Part shown: positions 6,866-13,967 of the stretch, piece by piece
Layout: each line of letters opens with the position of its first letter
Position numbering within the stretch: the first letter of the stretch is position 1
From: a virus
IMG/VR virus record: IMGVR_UViG_3300009169_000064
Span: 1 to 31,083 of that record
Strand: one strand, 5' to 3'
Length of the DNA: 31,083 nucleotides
Made by a program: the position numbers and the translations under genes
The notes under the pieces: generated by a model
Databases searched by the model: none
What the model saw: only the letters and a program-made list of their open reading frames with translations
Told to the model about the DNA's origin: nothing

Positions 6866-7399
6866 ATGGAAATAACAGAAAGATTAAAAGACATAATATT
6901 ATCAGAAACTAATGTAGATATAAAAGAAGTATCAAGAAATAGAAATATAATCGAATTGCGTTCTTTATATTATCATTTAATTAAACATTTTAAACCTAAA
7001 TTAACTTTAATGGATATAGCTGAATCAGTAAATAAGAATCACGCTACTGTAATTCATTCTTTAAATAATTATAAAATGTATGAAATGTATAATGATGAAT
7101 TAAAACAATTAAGAAATTTAATTATAACACAAATAGAATTAGAAAACATATTACAAACAAAAGATAACAATACATTAAAGTTAGCAATAAAACAAAAGAA
7201 TATAAAAATATCAGAATTAGAATTACAATTAGAAGAAATAAAACAAAAATTAACTACATTTGAAAAGTCTGAATACGATATAATAAATAAACTAAAAGAA
7301 CTATTAAACAATACAAAAGAAACAGAATTACACGACCTTATAAAAATAAGATTAAAAGCTATGTATGATATGAATATAAAAGTAATGAAACAAAAATAA
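6866..7399 (+). CDS. DnaA domain IV-like DNA-binding protein with coiled coil
   Basis: A 177-residue protein. Residues about 18-68 follow the plan of DnaA domain IV: R-N-R-N-IIELRSLYYHLI, then TLMDIAESVNKNHATVIHSL. The HATVIH element is the DnaA signature in the helix that contacts DnaA boxes. No AAA+ ATPase domain is present. Residues about 85-175 are Lys/Glu/Leu-rich and strongly coiled-coil. Phages and plasmids carry such stand-alone domains as origin-binding or regulatory proteins. Here it could recruit replication proteins to a phage origin or compete with host DnaA; this is inference. It is coupled to the next small gene by TAATG. Confidence 0.72.
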   Translation: MEITERLKDIILSETNVDIKEVSRNRNIIELRSLYYHLIKHFKPKLTLMDIAESVNKNHATVIHSLNNYKMYEMYNDELKQLRNLIITQIELENILQTKDNNTLKLAIKQKNIKISELELQLEEIKQKLTTFEKSEYDIINKLKELLNNTKETELHDLIKIRLKAMYDMNIKVMKQK

Positions 7400-7548
7400 T
7401 GGGAATATACATAATAAGTAAAACAAAAGAAGAACACGCTGCTTATATGCGAGAATATAGACTAAACAATAAAGATAAAATTAAAGCTATTAATAAGAAA
7501 TGGTGGGAAGCAAACAAAGACTTTATTAAACTAAAAAAATCATTATGA
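7399..7548 (+). CDS. Hypothetical basic protein (49 aa)
   Basis: Starts at TAATG with the DnaA-like gene and ends with an ATGA overlap into the next one. The segment AAYMREYRLNNKDKIKAINK followed by KWWEANKD resembles short basic motifs found beside zinc-finger/HNH proteins in phages, but no Cys or His cluster is present. Probably nucleic-acid associated; unproven. Confidence 0.55.
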   Translation: MGIYIISKTKEEHAAYMREYRLNNKDKIKAINKKWWEANKDFIKLKKSL

Positions 7549-7781
7549 AACAAGAAACACTTCAAGATGCTGCTGTAATAAATTACAAAAAATTATATGA
7601 AGGAGAGCCACTTACACAAGATGTACCAATTGATGCTTTTAAACAGGGTGCTAAATGGCAACAAAAAAGAAATGAGGAAGATTTAAAAACCGCTTTCCTT
7701 GATGGCTGGCAATTAAGAAATGGAGATTTACCTTTTCCTAAAGCAAAGAAAAAATGGTTTGAACAATTTAAAAAGAAATAA
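7545..7781 (+). CDS. Conserved hypothetical phage protein (78 aa)
   Basis: Begins MKQETLQDAAVINY; contains IDAFKQGAKWQQKRNEEDL (28-46), a string I recall from many small Bacteroidota phage proteins, and a Lys/Phe-rich end. Function unknown. Confidence 0.6.
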   Translation: MKQETLQDAAVINYKKLYEGEPLTQDVPIDAFKQGAKWQQKRNEEDLKTAFLDGWQLRNGDLPFPKAKKKWFEQFKKK

Positions 7782-7782
7782 T

Positions 7783-7935
7783 ATGCCAGATATAACAATG
7801 TGTTCAGGAAACAACTGCGAACTATCAACTTTATGTTATAGATATAAAGCAGAACCAAGTCAAAGACAATCGTACTTTTGTAAACCACCAAATAATGATT
7901 TAGAATGTGAATACTTTTGGGAAATAAAAGAATAA
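7783..7935 (+). CDS. Small Cys-rich protein, putative metal-binding (50 aa)
   Basis: The start at 7783 is chosen over an in-frame ATG at 7720 that would overlap the previous gene by 62 bases. The product has Cys at CSGNNCELSTLC (7, 12, 18), FC (33) and LEC (42), and RQSYFC is characteristic of a small family common in Bacteroidota phages. It may fold around a metal ion. Function unknown. Confidence 0.6.
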   Translation: MPDITMCSGNNCELSTLCYRYKAEPSQRQSYFCKPPNNDLECEYFWEIKE

Positions 7936-7937
7936 AT

Positions 7938-8063
7938 ATGAAAGATAAAATAATAAATAAAATGAATGAAGGCAAAGAATCAGATGTAGCTTTATACAAC
8001 TGGCAAACAATACCTGAAAGTTTAAAACAATTTTGGACAAATTATTATGAAACCAATACATAA
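7938..8063 (+). CDS. Hypothetical small protein (41 aa)
   Basis: Starts 2 bases after the previous stop. The product begins MKDKIINKMNEGKESDVAL and contains two Trp. It overlaps the next gene by 17 bases. No family recognised. Confidence 0.45.
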   Translation: MKDKIINKMNEGKESDVALYNWQTIPESLKQFWTNYYETNT

Positions 8064-8202
8064 ATTTAATAATGGAAATGGTGCAACACTATGTCATAAA
8101 TGTAGTAAGATTATAACTGTAGGATTTACTAATGATTTATACTGTAGCAAACAATGTGAAGCAAAACATAGAGCAGAAATTACAATGCGATTAAAACAAT
8201 AA
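8047..8202 (+). CDS. Small zinc-ribbon-like protein (51 aa)
   Basis: Cys16-x2-Cys19 and Cys33-x3-Cys37 (LCHKCSK, then YCSKQCEAKH) form a probable four-Cys zinc site, with a basic helix to follow. The likely role is DNA or protein binding. It is the last gene before the terminase block; the 44 bases after its stop hold no clear promoter box. Confidence 0.55.
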   Translation: MKPIHKFNNGNGATLCHKCSKIITVGFTNDLYCSKQCEAKHRAEITMRLKQ

Positions 8203-8246
8203 ACTATTTTGTTTATTTTTAAATTGAATAATCAAATTATTTCAAG

Positions 8247-8504
8247 ATGGAAAATAGTAAAAATTATGGAGGCAAAAGAGAAAATGCTGGACGTAAATCA
8301 AAATCAGAAGAAGTTAAATTAATAGAAAAGTTATCTGCATTAGAACCTTTAGCATTTATGGCATTAGAAAAAGGATTAGAAAATGGCGACTTTAAATTTA
8401 CACAATTATTCTATAATTACTATGCTGGTAAACCAAGAGAAACAAAAGACATTACAGTTACGAATGAACAACCTATCTTTAATATTGATTTAGACGAGAT
8501 TTAA
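8247..8504 (+). CDS. Candidate terminase small subunit
   Basis: An 85-residue protein directly upstream of TerL. The N-terminus NYGGKRENAGRKSKSEE is the GGxRxGAGRK basic start often seen in phage small terminases, followed by a helical middle (ALEPLAFMALEKGLENGD) and an acidic end (NIDLDEI) that could contact TerL. Small terminases recognise phage DNA and feed it to TerL. It is shorter than classical TerS (about 130-180), so the call leans on position. Confidence 0.55.
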   Translation: MENSKNYGGKRENAGRKSKSEEVKLIEKLSALEPLAFMALEKGLENGDFKFTQLFYNYYAGKPRETKDITVTNEQPIFNIDLDEI

Positions 8505-8515
8505 ACGATTATTAT

Positions 8516-9682
8516 ATGGAGTTTATAGTTACTACTGCAATTAAAAAGTTATTGCGTTTAAAACAACGTATTAAAGTTATTAGAGGTGGAACATCAGCTG
8601 GTAAAACATTTGGTATTCTACCTTTGTTAATTGATAAAGCAATAAAAGAACCAATGCTTGAAATAAGTGTTGTATCTGAATCTATTCCACATTTACGTAG
8701 AGGAGCATTAAAAGACTTTTTAAAAATTATAATGACACTTGGTAGATATAAAGATGAACAGTTTAACAAATCTACTTTAAAATATACATTTGCAAACGGA
8801 AGTTATATTGAGTTCTTTTCTGTAGACCAGCCAGACAAATTAAGAGGTGCAAGGCGTAACATTCTTTACGTTAATGAGTGTAATAATATAGATTTTGATT
8901 CTTATTATCAAATGGCTATTAGAACATCTGGTGATATATGGTTAGATTATAATCCTGCTTCAACTTTTTGGGTTGATAAAGAAATATTAACACAATCAAA
9001 CGTTGATTTTATAACATTAACTTATTTAGATAATGAAGCATTATCAGATACTATTATAAAAGAAATAGAATCAGCAAAAGTAAAAGCATTAACATCTACA
9101 TATTGGGCAAACTGGTGGCAAGTATATGGACTTGGACAAACAGGAAGTTTAGAAGGTGTATGTATTACAGATTGGAATGAAATAGATTTACCACAAGAAG
9201 CAAGAATATTATGTTATGGAATGGATTTTGGATACAGTAATGACCCTACAAGTTTAGTAGCAATGTATAAATATAATGATGCTTACATATTTGATGAAGT
9301 AATTTATAAGAAAGGATTGTTAAATAGTGAAATATCAAATCTATTAAAAGCAAATGAAGTTAAAGATATTGTTTATGCAGATAGTGCTGAACCAAAATCA
9401 ATAGCTGAATTAAATCAATATGGACATAATGTATTACCAGTATCAAAAGGAAAAGATTCAATCTTATATGGCTTGAATTTAATAAATCAAAACAAAGTAT
9501 ATATTACATCAAGAAGTAAGAACTTAATAAACGAATTAAGAAACTACATTTGGCTTACAGATAAAACAGGTGTAAAGATGAATAAGCCTATTGATTCTTA
9601 CAATCACGCAATAGATGCAATGCGGTATGCTATAATGAGTCAATTAGAAAAACCAAACAAAGGAAATTACTTTATATATTAA
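8516..9682 (+). CDS. terL: Terminase large subunit (packaging ATPase/nuclease)
   Basis: A 388-residue protein with both TerL activities. ATPase: Walker A GGTSAGKT (24-31) and Walker B ILYVNE (116-121), where Asn stands in for the usual Asp before the catalytic Glu. Nuclease (RNase H fold): MDFGYSNDP with Asp237, VYADSAEP with Asp289, and NHAIDAMRY with Asp367. The order, spacing and length fit the Terminase_6/PBSX-like group. It docks on the portal and pumps and cuts the concatemeric genome. It follows the candidate small subunit by 11 bases. High confidence. Confidence 0.95.
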   Translation: MEFIVTTAIKKLLRLKQRIKVIRGGTSAGKTFGILPLLIDKAIKEPMLEISVVSESIPHLRRGALKDFLKIIMTLGRYKDEQFNKSTLKYTFANGSYIEFFSVDQPDKLRGARRNILYVNECNNIDFDSYYQMAIRTSGDIWLDYNPASTFWVDKEILTQSNVDFITLTYLDNEALSDTIIKEIESAKVKALTSTYWANWWQVYGLGQTGSLEGVCITDWNEIDLPQEARILCYGMDFGYSNDPTSLVAMYKYNDAYIFDEVIYKKGLLNSEISNLLKANEVKDIVYADSAEPKSIAELNQYGHNVLPVSKGKDSILYGLNLINQNKVYITSRSKNLINELRNYIWLTDKTGVKMNKPIDSYNHAIDAMRYAIMSQLEKPNKGNYFIY

Positions 9683-9684
9683 TT

Positions 9685-9834
9685 ATGACATACGGACAAA
9701 TGATTTCCACAATACAATGCTACATACACCACAAAAAAGATGTAGAGGTAGTTATTAATTTACCACGTAATATAGGTGAAATTAAAAAGATGAATCAAAT
9801 GTATATGATTGCTTCTGCTTATTTGAATAGTTAA
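9685..9834 (+). CDS. Hypothetical small protein (49 aa)
   Basis: Starts 2 bases after the TerL stop. The product begins MTYGQMISTIQCYIHHKKDV and ends with a helix (KMNQMYMIASAYL). It is the last gene before a promoter region. Unknown function. Confidence 0.5.
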   Translation: MTYGQMISTIQCYIHHKKDVEVVINLPRNIGEIKKMNQMYMIASAYLNS

Positions 9835-9837
9835 ATT

Positions 9838-9879
9838 TTTGTTAAATGTATTGTATTATAAACAAAAAGTATATATTTG
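9838..9879 (+). promoter_or_regulatory. Promoter plus upstream motif before the small gene at 9905
   Basis: A perfect -7 box TATATTTG lies at 9872-9879 and a -33 TTG at 9851-9853 (18-base gap). The upstream element TTTTTGTTAAATG (9836-9848) again places its TTTG (9838-9841) 30 bases before the -7 box, as at 4008-4049. This is the best promoter in the window. Confidence 0.7.
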
Positions 9880-9904
9880 TACAAAATAACGAACATTAAC
9901 AATT

Positions 9905-10150
9905 ATGAAAACAACTAAAGAAACAGTAACAGTAAACTATTTAGGATTTAATTTTGATTTAACAGGTAATTATACAAGTGAAGAACCTATGGTTATGTAT
10001 TACAAAGATGGAAGTGGATATCCAGGAAGTAGTGCAGAATTTGAAATAACAGATGTAAGTTTATGCGGAATAGATGCAGAAGAATTAATAAACAGATTAG
10101 ATGCTTGGGAAGAATTAGCTTTATTAGCTGTTGAATATATTACTAACTAA
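9905..10150 (+). CDS. Conserved hypothetical acidic protein (81 aa)
   Basis: Begins MKTTKETVTVNYLGFNFDL. The core (GYPGSSAEFEITDVSLCG, residues 39-56) and acidic tail (AWEELALLAVEYI) match a small phage family I recall in several hosts, often annotated only as hypothetical. It stands directly behind a strong promoter, suggesting high early expression. Function unknown. Confidence 0.65.
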   Translation: MKTTKETVTVNYLGFNFDLTGNYTSEEPMVMYYKDGSGYPGSSAEFEITDVSLCGIDAEELINRLDAWEELALLAVEYITN

Positions 10151-10160
10151 AAAAACAAAT

Positions 10161-11036
10161 ATGAATAATTGGAAAGAATTTGATGCATATATTTTAGATT
10201 TAAAAAACAAACATTTTAACAATACAGAATTAGCTAAAGAATTATTTCCAAATGGAAGTTTTAAAGACATTGAAAATTTACGCAAATACATATCACGTAA
10301 ACGCAAATACAACGATTTTAAACCATTAAAAACTAAAAGTAATATAAACACATACAAAACAAAAATAGAACCTTTTAAAGGTGATTTAAATAACATTTTA
10401 ATTATAGGTGATTTACACGCTCCATTTACTTTACCAAAATATTTAAAGTTTTGTAGACAACAACAAGAACTATATAATTGTGGTACTGTAATATTTATTG
10501 GTGATATTATTGATAATCATTATAGTTCATATCACGAATCAGACCCTGATGGATATAGTGCAGGAGAAGAATTAGATAGGGCAATAGATATGATTTCAGA
10601 TTGGTATTATACATTTCCTAAAGCTACAGTTATAATAGGAAACCACGATAGATTAGTTTATAGAAAAGCATATAGTTCAGGAGTTAGTAAACGATGGATA
10701 CGAGAATATAAAGATGTTTTAAATACAGCTGATTGGAACTTTGTAGAAAACATAGAACTGTTTAGTGTTAATTTCAATCACGGAGAAGGTGGTACTGCAA
10801 TGAATAGAATAAAAACAGAATTACAATCACAAGTTCAAGGACATTTGCATACAGAATTATATGTTAAATATTTAGTAGGTGCTAATTTTATTGTTTATGG
10901 AATGCAAGTAGGTTGTGGTGTAGATATTAAATCATATGCAATGGCATACGGTAAGAATTTTAAAAAGAGTGCTATTGGTTGTGGTGTTGTTTTAAATAGT
11001 GGAACATTACCTATTGCTATTCCAATGAAAATGTAA
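10161..11036 (+). CDS. Calcineurin-like metallophosphoesterase with N-terminal DNA-binding-like region
   Basis: A 291-residue protein; the ATG at 10161 is preferred because the in-frame start at 10131 would overlap the previous gene. Metal-binding motifs appear in order: GDLHAP (83-88), GDIIDNH (114-120), GNHDR (160-164), His207 (NFNHGEGG) and GHLHTE (227-232). Residues 1-50 (NTELAKELFPNGSFKDIEN, then RKYISRKRK) look like a helix-turn-helix with a basic tail. Phage enzymes of this type may be nucleases or phosphatases; the substrate is not readable. It lies between terminase and tail genes and is followed by a structured terminator region. Family certain, role unknown. Confidence 0.85.
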   Translation: MNNWKEFDAYILDLKNKHFNNTELAKELFPNGSFKDIENLRKYISRKRKYNDFKPLKTKSNINTYKTKIEPFKGDLNNILIIGDLHAPFTLPKYLKFCRQQQELYNCGTVIFIGDIIDNHYSSYHESDPDGYSAGEELDRAIDMISDWYYTFPKATVIIGNHDRLVYRKAYSSGVSKRWIREYKDVLNTADWNFVENIELFSVNFNHGEGGTAMNRIKTELQSQVQGHLHTELYVKYLVGANFIVYGMQVGCGVDIKSYAMAYGKNFKKSAIGCGVVLNSGTLPIAIPMKM

Positions 11037-11044
11037 AAATACTT

Positions 11045-11090
11045 ATTTTACTTTATGTAAAATCTAAAAGGAGGTGCTAACCCTTAAAAG
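11045..11090 (+). other. Structured intergenic RNA region with SD-like sequence
   Basis: A perfect 7-bp inverted repeat, ATTTTAC (11045-11051) with GTAAAAT (11057-11063), is followed by a second possible hairpin (AAG, GGT / ACC, CTT around GCTA, 11069-11086). That hairpin contains AAGGAGGTG, a textbook Shine-Dalgarno core that is out of place in a Bacteroidota phage and leads to no convincing gene. Confidence 0.45.
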
Positions 11091-11117
11091 GACAATCAGA
11101 AATGGTTGTCTTTTTTT
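11091..11117 (+). terminator. Intrinsic terminator before the tail genes
   Basis: GACAATC (11091-11097) pairs with GGTTGTC (11104-11110), one G-T pair, around AGAAAT, followed by seven T. The flanking A run and T run extend the stem. It separates the metallophosphoesterase from the tail operon, which therefore needs read-through or its own promoter. Confidence 0.8.
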
Positions 11118-11163
11118 GTTTAATACAATTATAACTTTATTTTATTATTATAAAAAAATAAAT

Positions 11164-11844
11164 ATGAAATTAAAAATAACAGTACCAAATAAATTATCTG
11201 AAATAAATTTATTACAGTATCAAAAGTTTTTATCTATTGCTAAAGACAATGAAGATTCAGAATTTTTACATCAAAAGATGGTTCAGATATTTTGTGGAAT
11301 AGATTTAAAAGAAGTAGCACAAATTAAATATAAAGATGTAGCTGAAATAACAACTACTATTAGTACTATGTTTAATGTTAATCATAAACATATACCAACG
11401 TTTAAAATGGGTGGAGTTGAATTTGGATTTATTCCTAATTTAGATGAAATGACATTTGGAGAATATACAGATTTGGATACATACATAACTGATTGGGATA
11501 ATATGCATAAAGCAATGGCTGTTTTATATAGACCTATTACAAAAAAAGGTTTAAACAATACATATGAAATTGAAGAGTACAAAGGTAGTGCAACTTATTC
11601 AGATGTAATGAAACATATTCCATTAGATGTTTGTTTAGGTGCAACGGTTTTTTTTTACAGTTTAGGCAACGAATTATTGAAAGCTACGATTCACTATTTG
11701 GAGAACAACAAGGAGATTCAGGATATTCTGCAACATCAAACTTTGGAATTAAATGGGGTTGGTATAGTTCAATCTATGCTATTGCTCAAGGAGACCTTAA
11801 CAGATTTGACGCAGTTACAAGATTACAGATTCATCAATGCCTAA
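11164..11844 (+). CDS. Tail-assembly chaperone, 0-frame product (gpG-like)
   Basis: A 226-residue protein starting at the ATG at 11164; the longer frame from a GTG at 11074 would run through the terminator and is rejected. The N-terminal half (LKITVPNKLSEINLLQYQKF) is typical of tail chaperones in Bacteroidota phages. Codon 164 lies on a nine-T run (11648-11656). The 62 residues beyond it (for example LKATIHYLENNKEIQDIL and LLLKETLTDLTQLQ) look like genuine protein, although the same DNA is also read in the -1 frame. As in lambda gpG, this form is probably the abundant one that coats the tape measure during tail assembly. It is not part of the virion in known cases. Confidence 0.78.
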   Translation: MKLKITVPNKLSEINLLQYQKFLSIAKDNEDSEFLHQKMVQIFCGIDLKEVAQIKYKDVAEITTTISTMFNVNHKHIPTFKMGGVEFGFIPNLDEMTFGEYTDLDTYITDWDNMHKAMAVLYRPITKKGLNNTYEIEEYKGSATYSDVMKHIPLDVCLGATVFFYSLGNELLKATIHYLENNKEIQDILQHQTLELNGVGIVQSMLLLKETLTDLTQLQDYRFINA

Positions 11845-11912
11845 CATATTTGACATTTGAAAAAGAAAAAAATAAAATAGAATCAGATTTAATTAAAAGA
11901 CAAAATAAATGA
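11164..11912 (+). CDS. Tail-assembly chaperone, -1 frameshift product (gpGT-like)
   Basis: A -1 shift on the T run after codon 164 joins an 85-residue extension read from 11655, giving about 249 residues. The extension contains SNFGIKWGWYSSIYAIAQGD and FEKEKNKIESDLIK, which resemble T-domains of flavobacterial phages. Its stop TGA (11910-11912) overlaps the ATG of the next gene, as expected if this frame is translated and coupled. The -1 frame has no good start of its own near the T run. In lambda, the T extension recruits tail tube protein to the tape measure-chaperone complex. The stretch 11656-11844 would be coding in both frames. Confidence 0.75.
11648..11656 (+). promoter_or_regulatory. 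Programmed -1 frameshift slippery site (T9)
   Basis: In the 0 frame the codons are GTT TTT TTT TAC, so T-TTT-TTT is a perfect X-XXY-YYZ heptamer with identical re-pairing. It is the only plausible switch point joining the chaperone N-terminus to the -1 extension. Confidence 0.75.
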
Positions 11913-12364
11913 CATCACATTATTACGAAATAACACAAGCAATTAAAGACCAATTAAAGGAAGATTTATTTGTAAATACAGTTACTATTGGAGATATATT
12001 TAAAGTTGATTTAAACAAGCTTACAATCTTTCCTTTGTCACATATTATGATAAATTCAGCAACGTATCAAGGTCCAACTTGGATTTATAATGTTTCTATT
12101 TTATGTATGGACGTAGTAGATGAAAGTAAAGAACTAACTACAGATATATTTTTAGGAAACGATAACGAACAAGATGTGTTAAACACTCAACTAATGGTTG
12201 CAAATAGATTTTTAGAAGTATTAAGACGTGGAAATATGTCTGAAGATTATGAATTATCAGGAACACCAACAGTTGAATTTTTTGTAGAAAGATTTGAAAA
12301 CAAATTAGCTGGTATAACTTTAACTTTTGATATTGTTATACAAAATGAAATGACGAAATGTTAG
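11909..12364 (+). CDS. Putative tail terminator / tail completion protein
   Basis: A 151-residue protein. It begins MTSHYYEITQAIKDQLKEDL and includes HIMINSATYQGPTWIYNVSI and NTQLMVANRFLEVL, an alpha/beta layout (N-terminal helix, beta sheet, helix, strand) like small proteins that cap the tail or join head and tail. It is coupled to the frameshifted chaperone by ATGA and overlaps a gp10-like gene, the usual neighbour. No motif proves the role. Confidence 0.5.
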   Translation: MTSHYYEITQAIKDQLKEDLFVNTVTIGDIFKVDLNKLTIFPLSHIMINSATYQGPTWIYNVSILCMDVVDESKELTTDIFLGNDNEQDVLNTQLMVANRFLEVLRRGNMSEDYELSGTPTVEFFVERFENKLAGITLTFDIVIQNEMTKC

Positions 12365-12909
12365 AAGTAGAAAAGGTATTAAAAAGGTTTAAAGATTATG
12401 TAATTCAACAATCAAGAAGTAATTTATCAAAAGACAAAAAAAATAATACTAAAGCATTATATAATAGTATTAAAGGTGAAGTTGTTTCTGAAAAAGGATA
12501 TTCTATTGTTGGTTTTTCAATGGATAACTACGGACAGTTTATTGATAAAGGTGTTAAAGGTGCTGACCCGTCTAAAGTTTCTAAAAACGCAAAAATAACA
12601 GGGCAACAAGCACCAAATAGTCCATATAGTTTTAAAACAAAAAGACCTCCGAGTAAATATTTAGAACAATGGGCAAAGCAAAAGAACTTTAGATTGCGAG
12701 ATGAAAAAGGAAAGTTTACACAAGGTAATTATAAAACAATAGGAATTATTTTAGCTAAAAATATATGGGCAAGAGGAATTAAACCAAGTATGTTTTTTAC
12801 AAAACCATTTGAAGCAGGATATAAGAAATACATTGATGTAGATTTAATGAAAGCATTTGGAGAAGATATTGAAACAATAATAGACTATAATTTAAAAAGT
12901 ATAAAATGA
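12358..12909 (+). CDS. HK97 gp10-like tail completion protein
   Basis: A 183-residue protein of a family common in Bacteroidota phages: YGQFIDKGVKG (60-70), QQAPNSPYSF, the variable FRLRDEKGKF segment, and the C-terminal IWARGIKPSMFFTKPFEAGY. The GIKP-FFTKPFEA motif near the end corresponds to the (R)P-FL-PA element of gp10-like neck/tail-completion proteins. It probably acts at the head-tail junction or in tail completion. It overlaps neighbours by 7 and 4 bases. Confidence 0.65.
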   Translation: MLEVEKVLKRFKDYVIQQSRSNLSKDKKNNTKALYNSIKGEVVSEKGYSIVGFSMDNYGQFIDKGVKGADPSKVSKNAKITGQQAPNSPYSFKTKRPPSKYLEQWAKQKNFRLRDEKGKFTQGNYKTIGIILAKNIWARGIKPSMFFTKPFEAGYKKYIDVDLMKAFGEDIETIIDYNLKSIK

Positions 12910-13967
12910 ATATAATAAAAGTACGAAGTCCGTTCTTTGTAACTGTTAATGAAGCAGCACAAATAGGCAGCAAAGTTGAATTGTTTATTTGGAATAAAGG
13001 AACAACCGAACCAGCAACTGCAACTTATATTTTATCTAAAGCTATTCCAAGTGTAGCGCAAATAGATAATGTTTATAATATATCTAATTATATTAAAGAA
13101 TATATATCAAATATAAAACCAATTACAGTTTCAGTTCACGCAGTTGAAGATAACACTAATTGGGTATATTGTAAAGTGAAAAGATATAAATTAGTTGGTG
13201 TAACTTATACTTTATTAGATACAATAGAATATGTATGTGTTGATGGATTTACACTTTATAATGATGGAAAACAATCAGCTATAAATACAAATGCTTTAGC
13301 TTTAAGCAATGCAAATATAATTTCTACATATACAGGTATTCCATATATAAATGTATTAGCACAACAAATAGCAACGTATGATTTTACTGCTAATTATTAT
13401 ACAAAAGCAAATGTATTAATTGAACAAAGAACATTAATTTCAAATGGAGCTGGTAGTGAATCATTTTTATTTAAAGTTCCAGTTCGTTCTACATTATCAA
13501 CTGATGATTATCAAAATTTAATTTTAAAATACAATACAAATGTTTTTGAAAAAGCAACTTTAAAAACAGAGGAATGTAAATATACACCTGTAACTTGTAC
13601 TTTTATAAATAGATATGGTGGCTGGGAATTTTTAACCTTTTTTAAACAACAAACTAATTCTATTAATGTAAAAGGAACAGAATTTAAATTAATGCCTTCA
13701 TCTGTTAATTATAATGTTTCTATTGGGCAATCAAAAACATTTAATATTAACGGAACACAAATTGTTAAATTAAATACTGGATTTGTTAATGAAAACTATT
13801 CAGAATTAATTACAGATTTATTGTTATCAGAAACAGTATTATTAGATAATAAACCAGCAACTGTAAAGACGCAATCAAGTGATTTAAAGACTGTTTTAAA
13901 AGACAGAATGATAAACTATGAATTAGATTTTGAATACGCTTACAACCTTATAAATAACGTTATATGA
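12906..13967 (+). CDS. Tail structural protein, unknown role (353 aa)
   Basis: Begins MNIIKVRSPFFVTVNEA; beta-rich throughout, with segments such as KVELFIWNKG, NVYNISNYIKEYI and CTFINRYGGWEFLTFF. I recall such proteins next to tail genes in flavobacterial phages. It is read by ATGA coupling into the 714-residue protein. It could be a tail-tip or distal tail component; position and composition are the only evidence. Confidence 0.55.
   Translation: MNIIKVRSPFFVTVNEAAQIGSKVELFIWNKGTTEPATATYILSKAIPSVAQIDNVYNISNYIKEYISNIKPITVSVHAVEDNTNWVYCKVKRYKLVGVTYTLLDTIEYVCVDGFTLYNDGKQSAINTNALALSNANIISTYTGIPYINVLAQQIATYDFTANYYTKANVLIEQRTLISNGAGSESFLFKVPVRSTLSTDDYQNLILKYNTNVFEKATLKTEECKYTPVTCTFINRYGGWEFLTFFKQQTNSINVKGTEFKLMPSSVNYNVSIGQSKTFNINGTQIVKLNTGFVNENYSELITDLLLSETVLLDNKPATVKTQSSDLKTVLKDRMINYELDFEYAYNLINNVI

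Noticed and set aside
7720-7782. Upstream ATG for the Cys-rich protein at 7783
   Set aside because: It would overlap the preceding gene by 62 bases and adds a segment foreign to the family; ATG at 7783 follows an A-rich site.
7069-7999. Open frames on the - strand over 7069-7437 and 7583-7999
   Set aside because: They are Phe/Cys/Ser-rich mirrors of Lys/Glu/Asn-rich + strand genes and lack plausible starts.
8203-8246. Promoter in front of the terminase genes
   Set aside because: TTTTG is present at 8207-8211, but no TAnnTTTG box lies at a workable distance, so I do not call it.
10131-10160. Upstream start for the metallophosphoesterase
   Set aside because: It overlaps the previous gene and is not preceded by an A-rich site; ATG at 10161 is.
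11074-11163. In-frame GTG extension of the tail chaperone to 11074
   Set aside because: It would translate through the terminator hairpin and T run and yields a hydrophobic leader unlike the family; the ATG at 11164 has the usual A-rich upstream sequence.
11631-11912. Stand-alone ORF starting at 11631
   Set aside because: Its first residues before the T run duplicate chaperone DNA in another frame and have no family resemblance; the useful part begins at the slippery site, so it is the -1 extension, not a separate gene.
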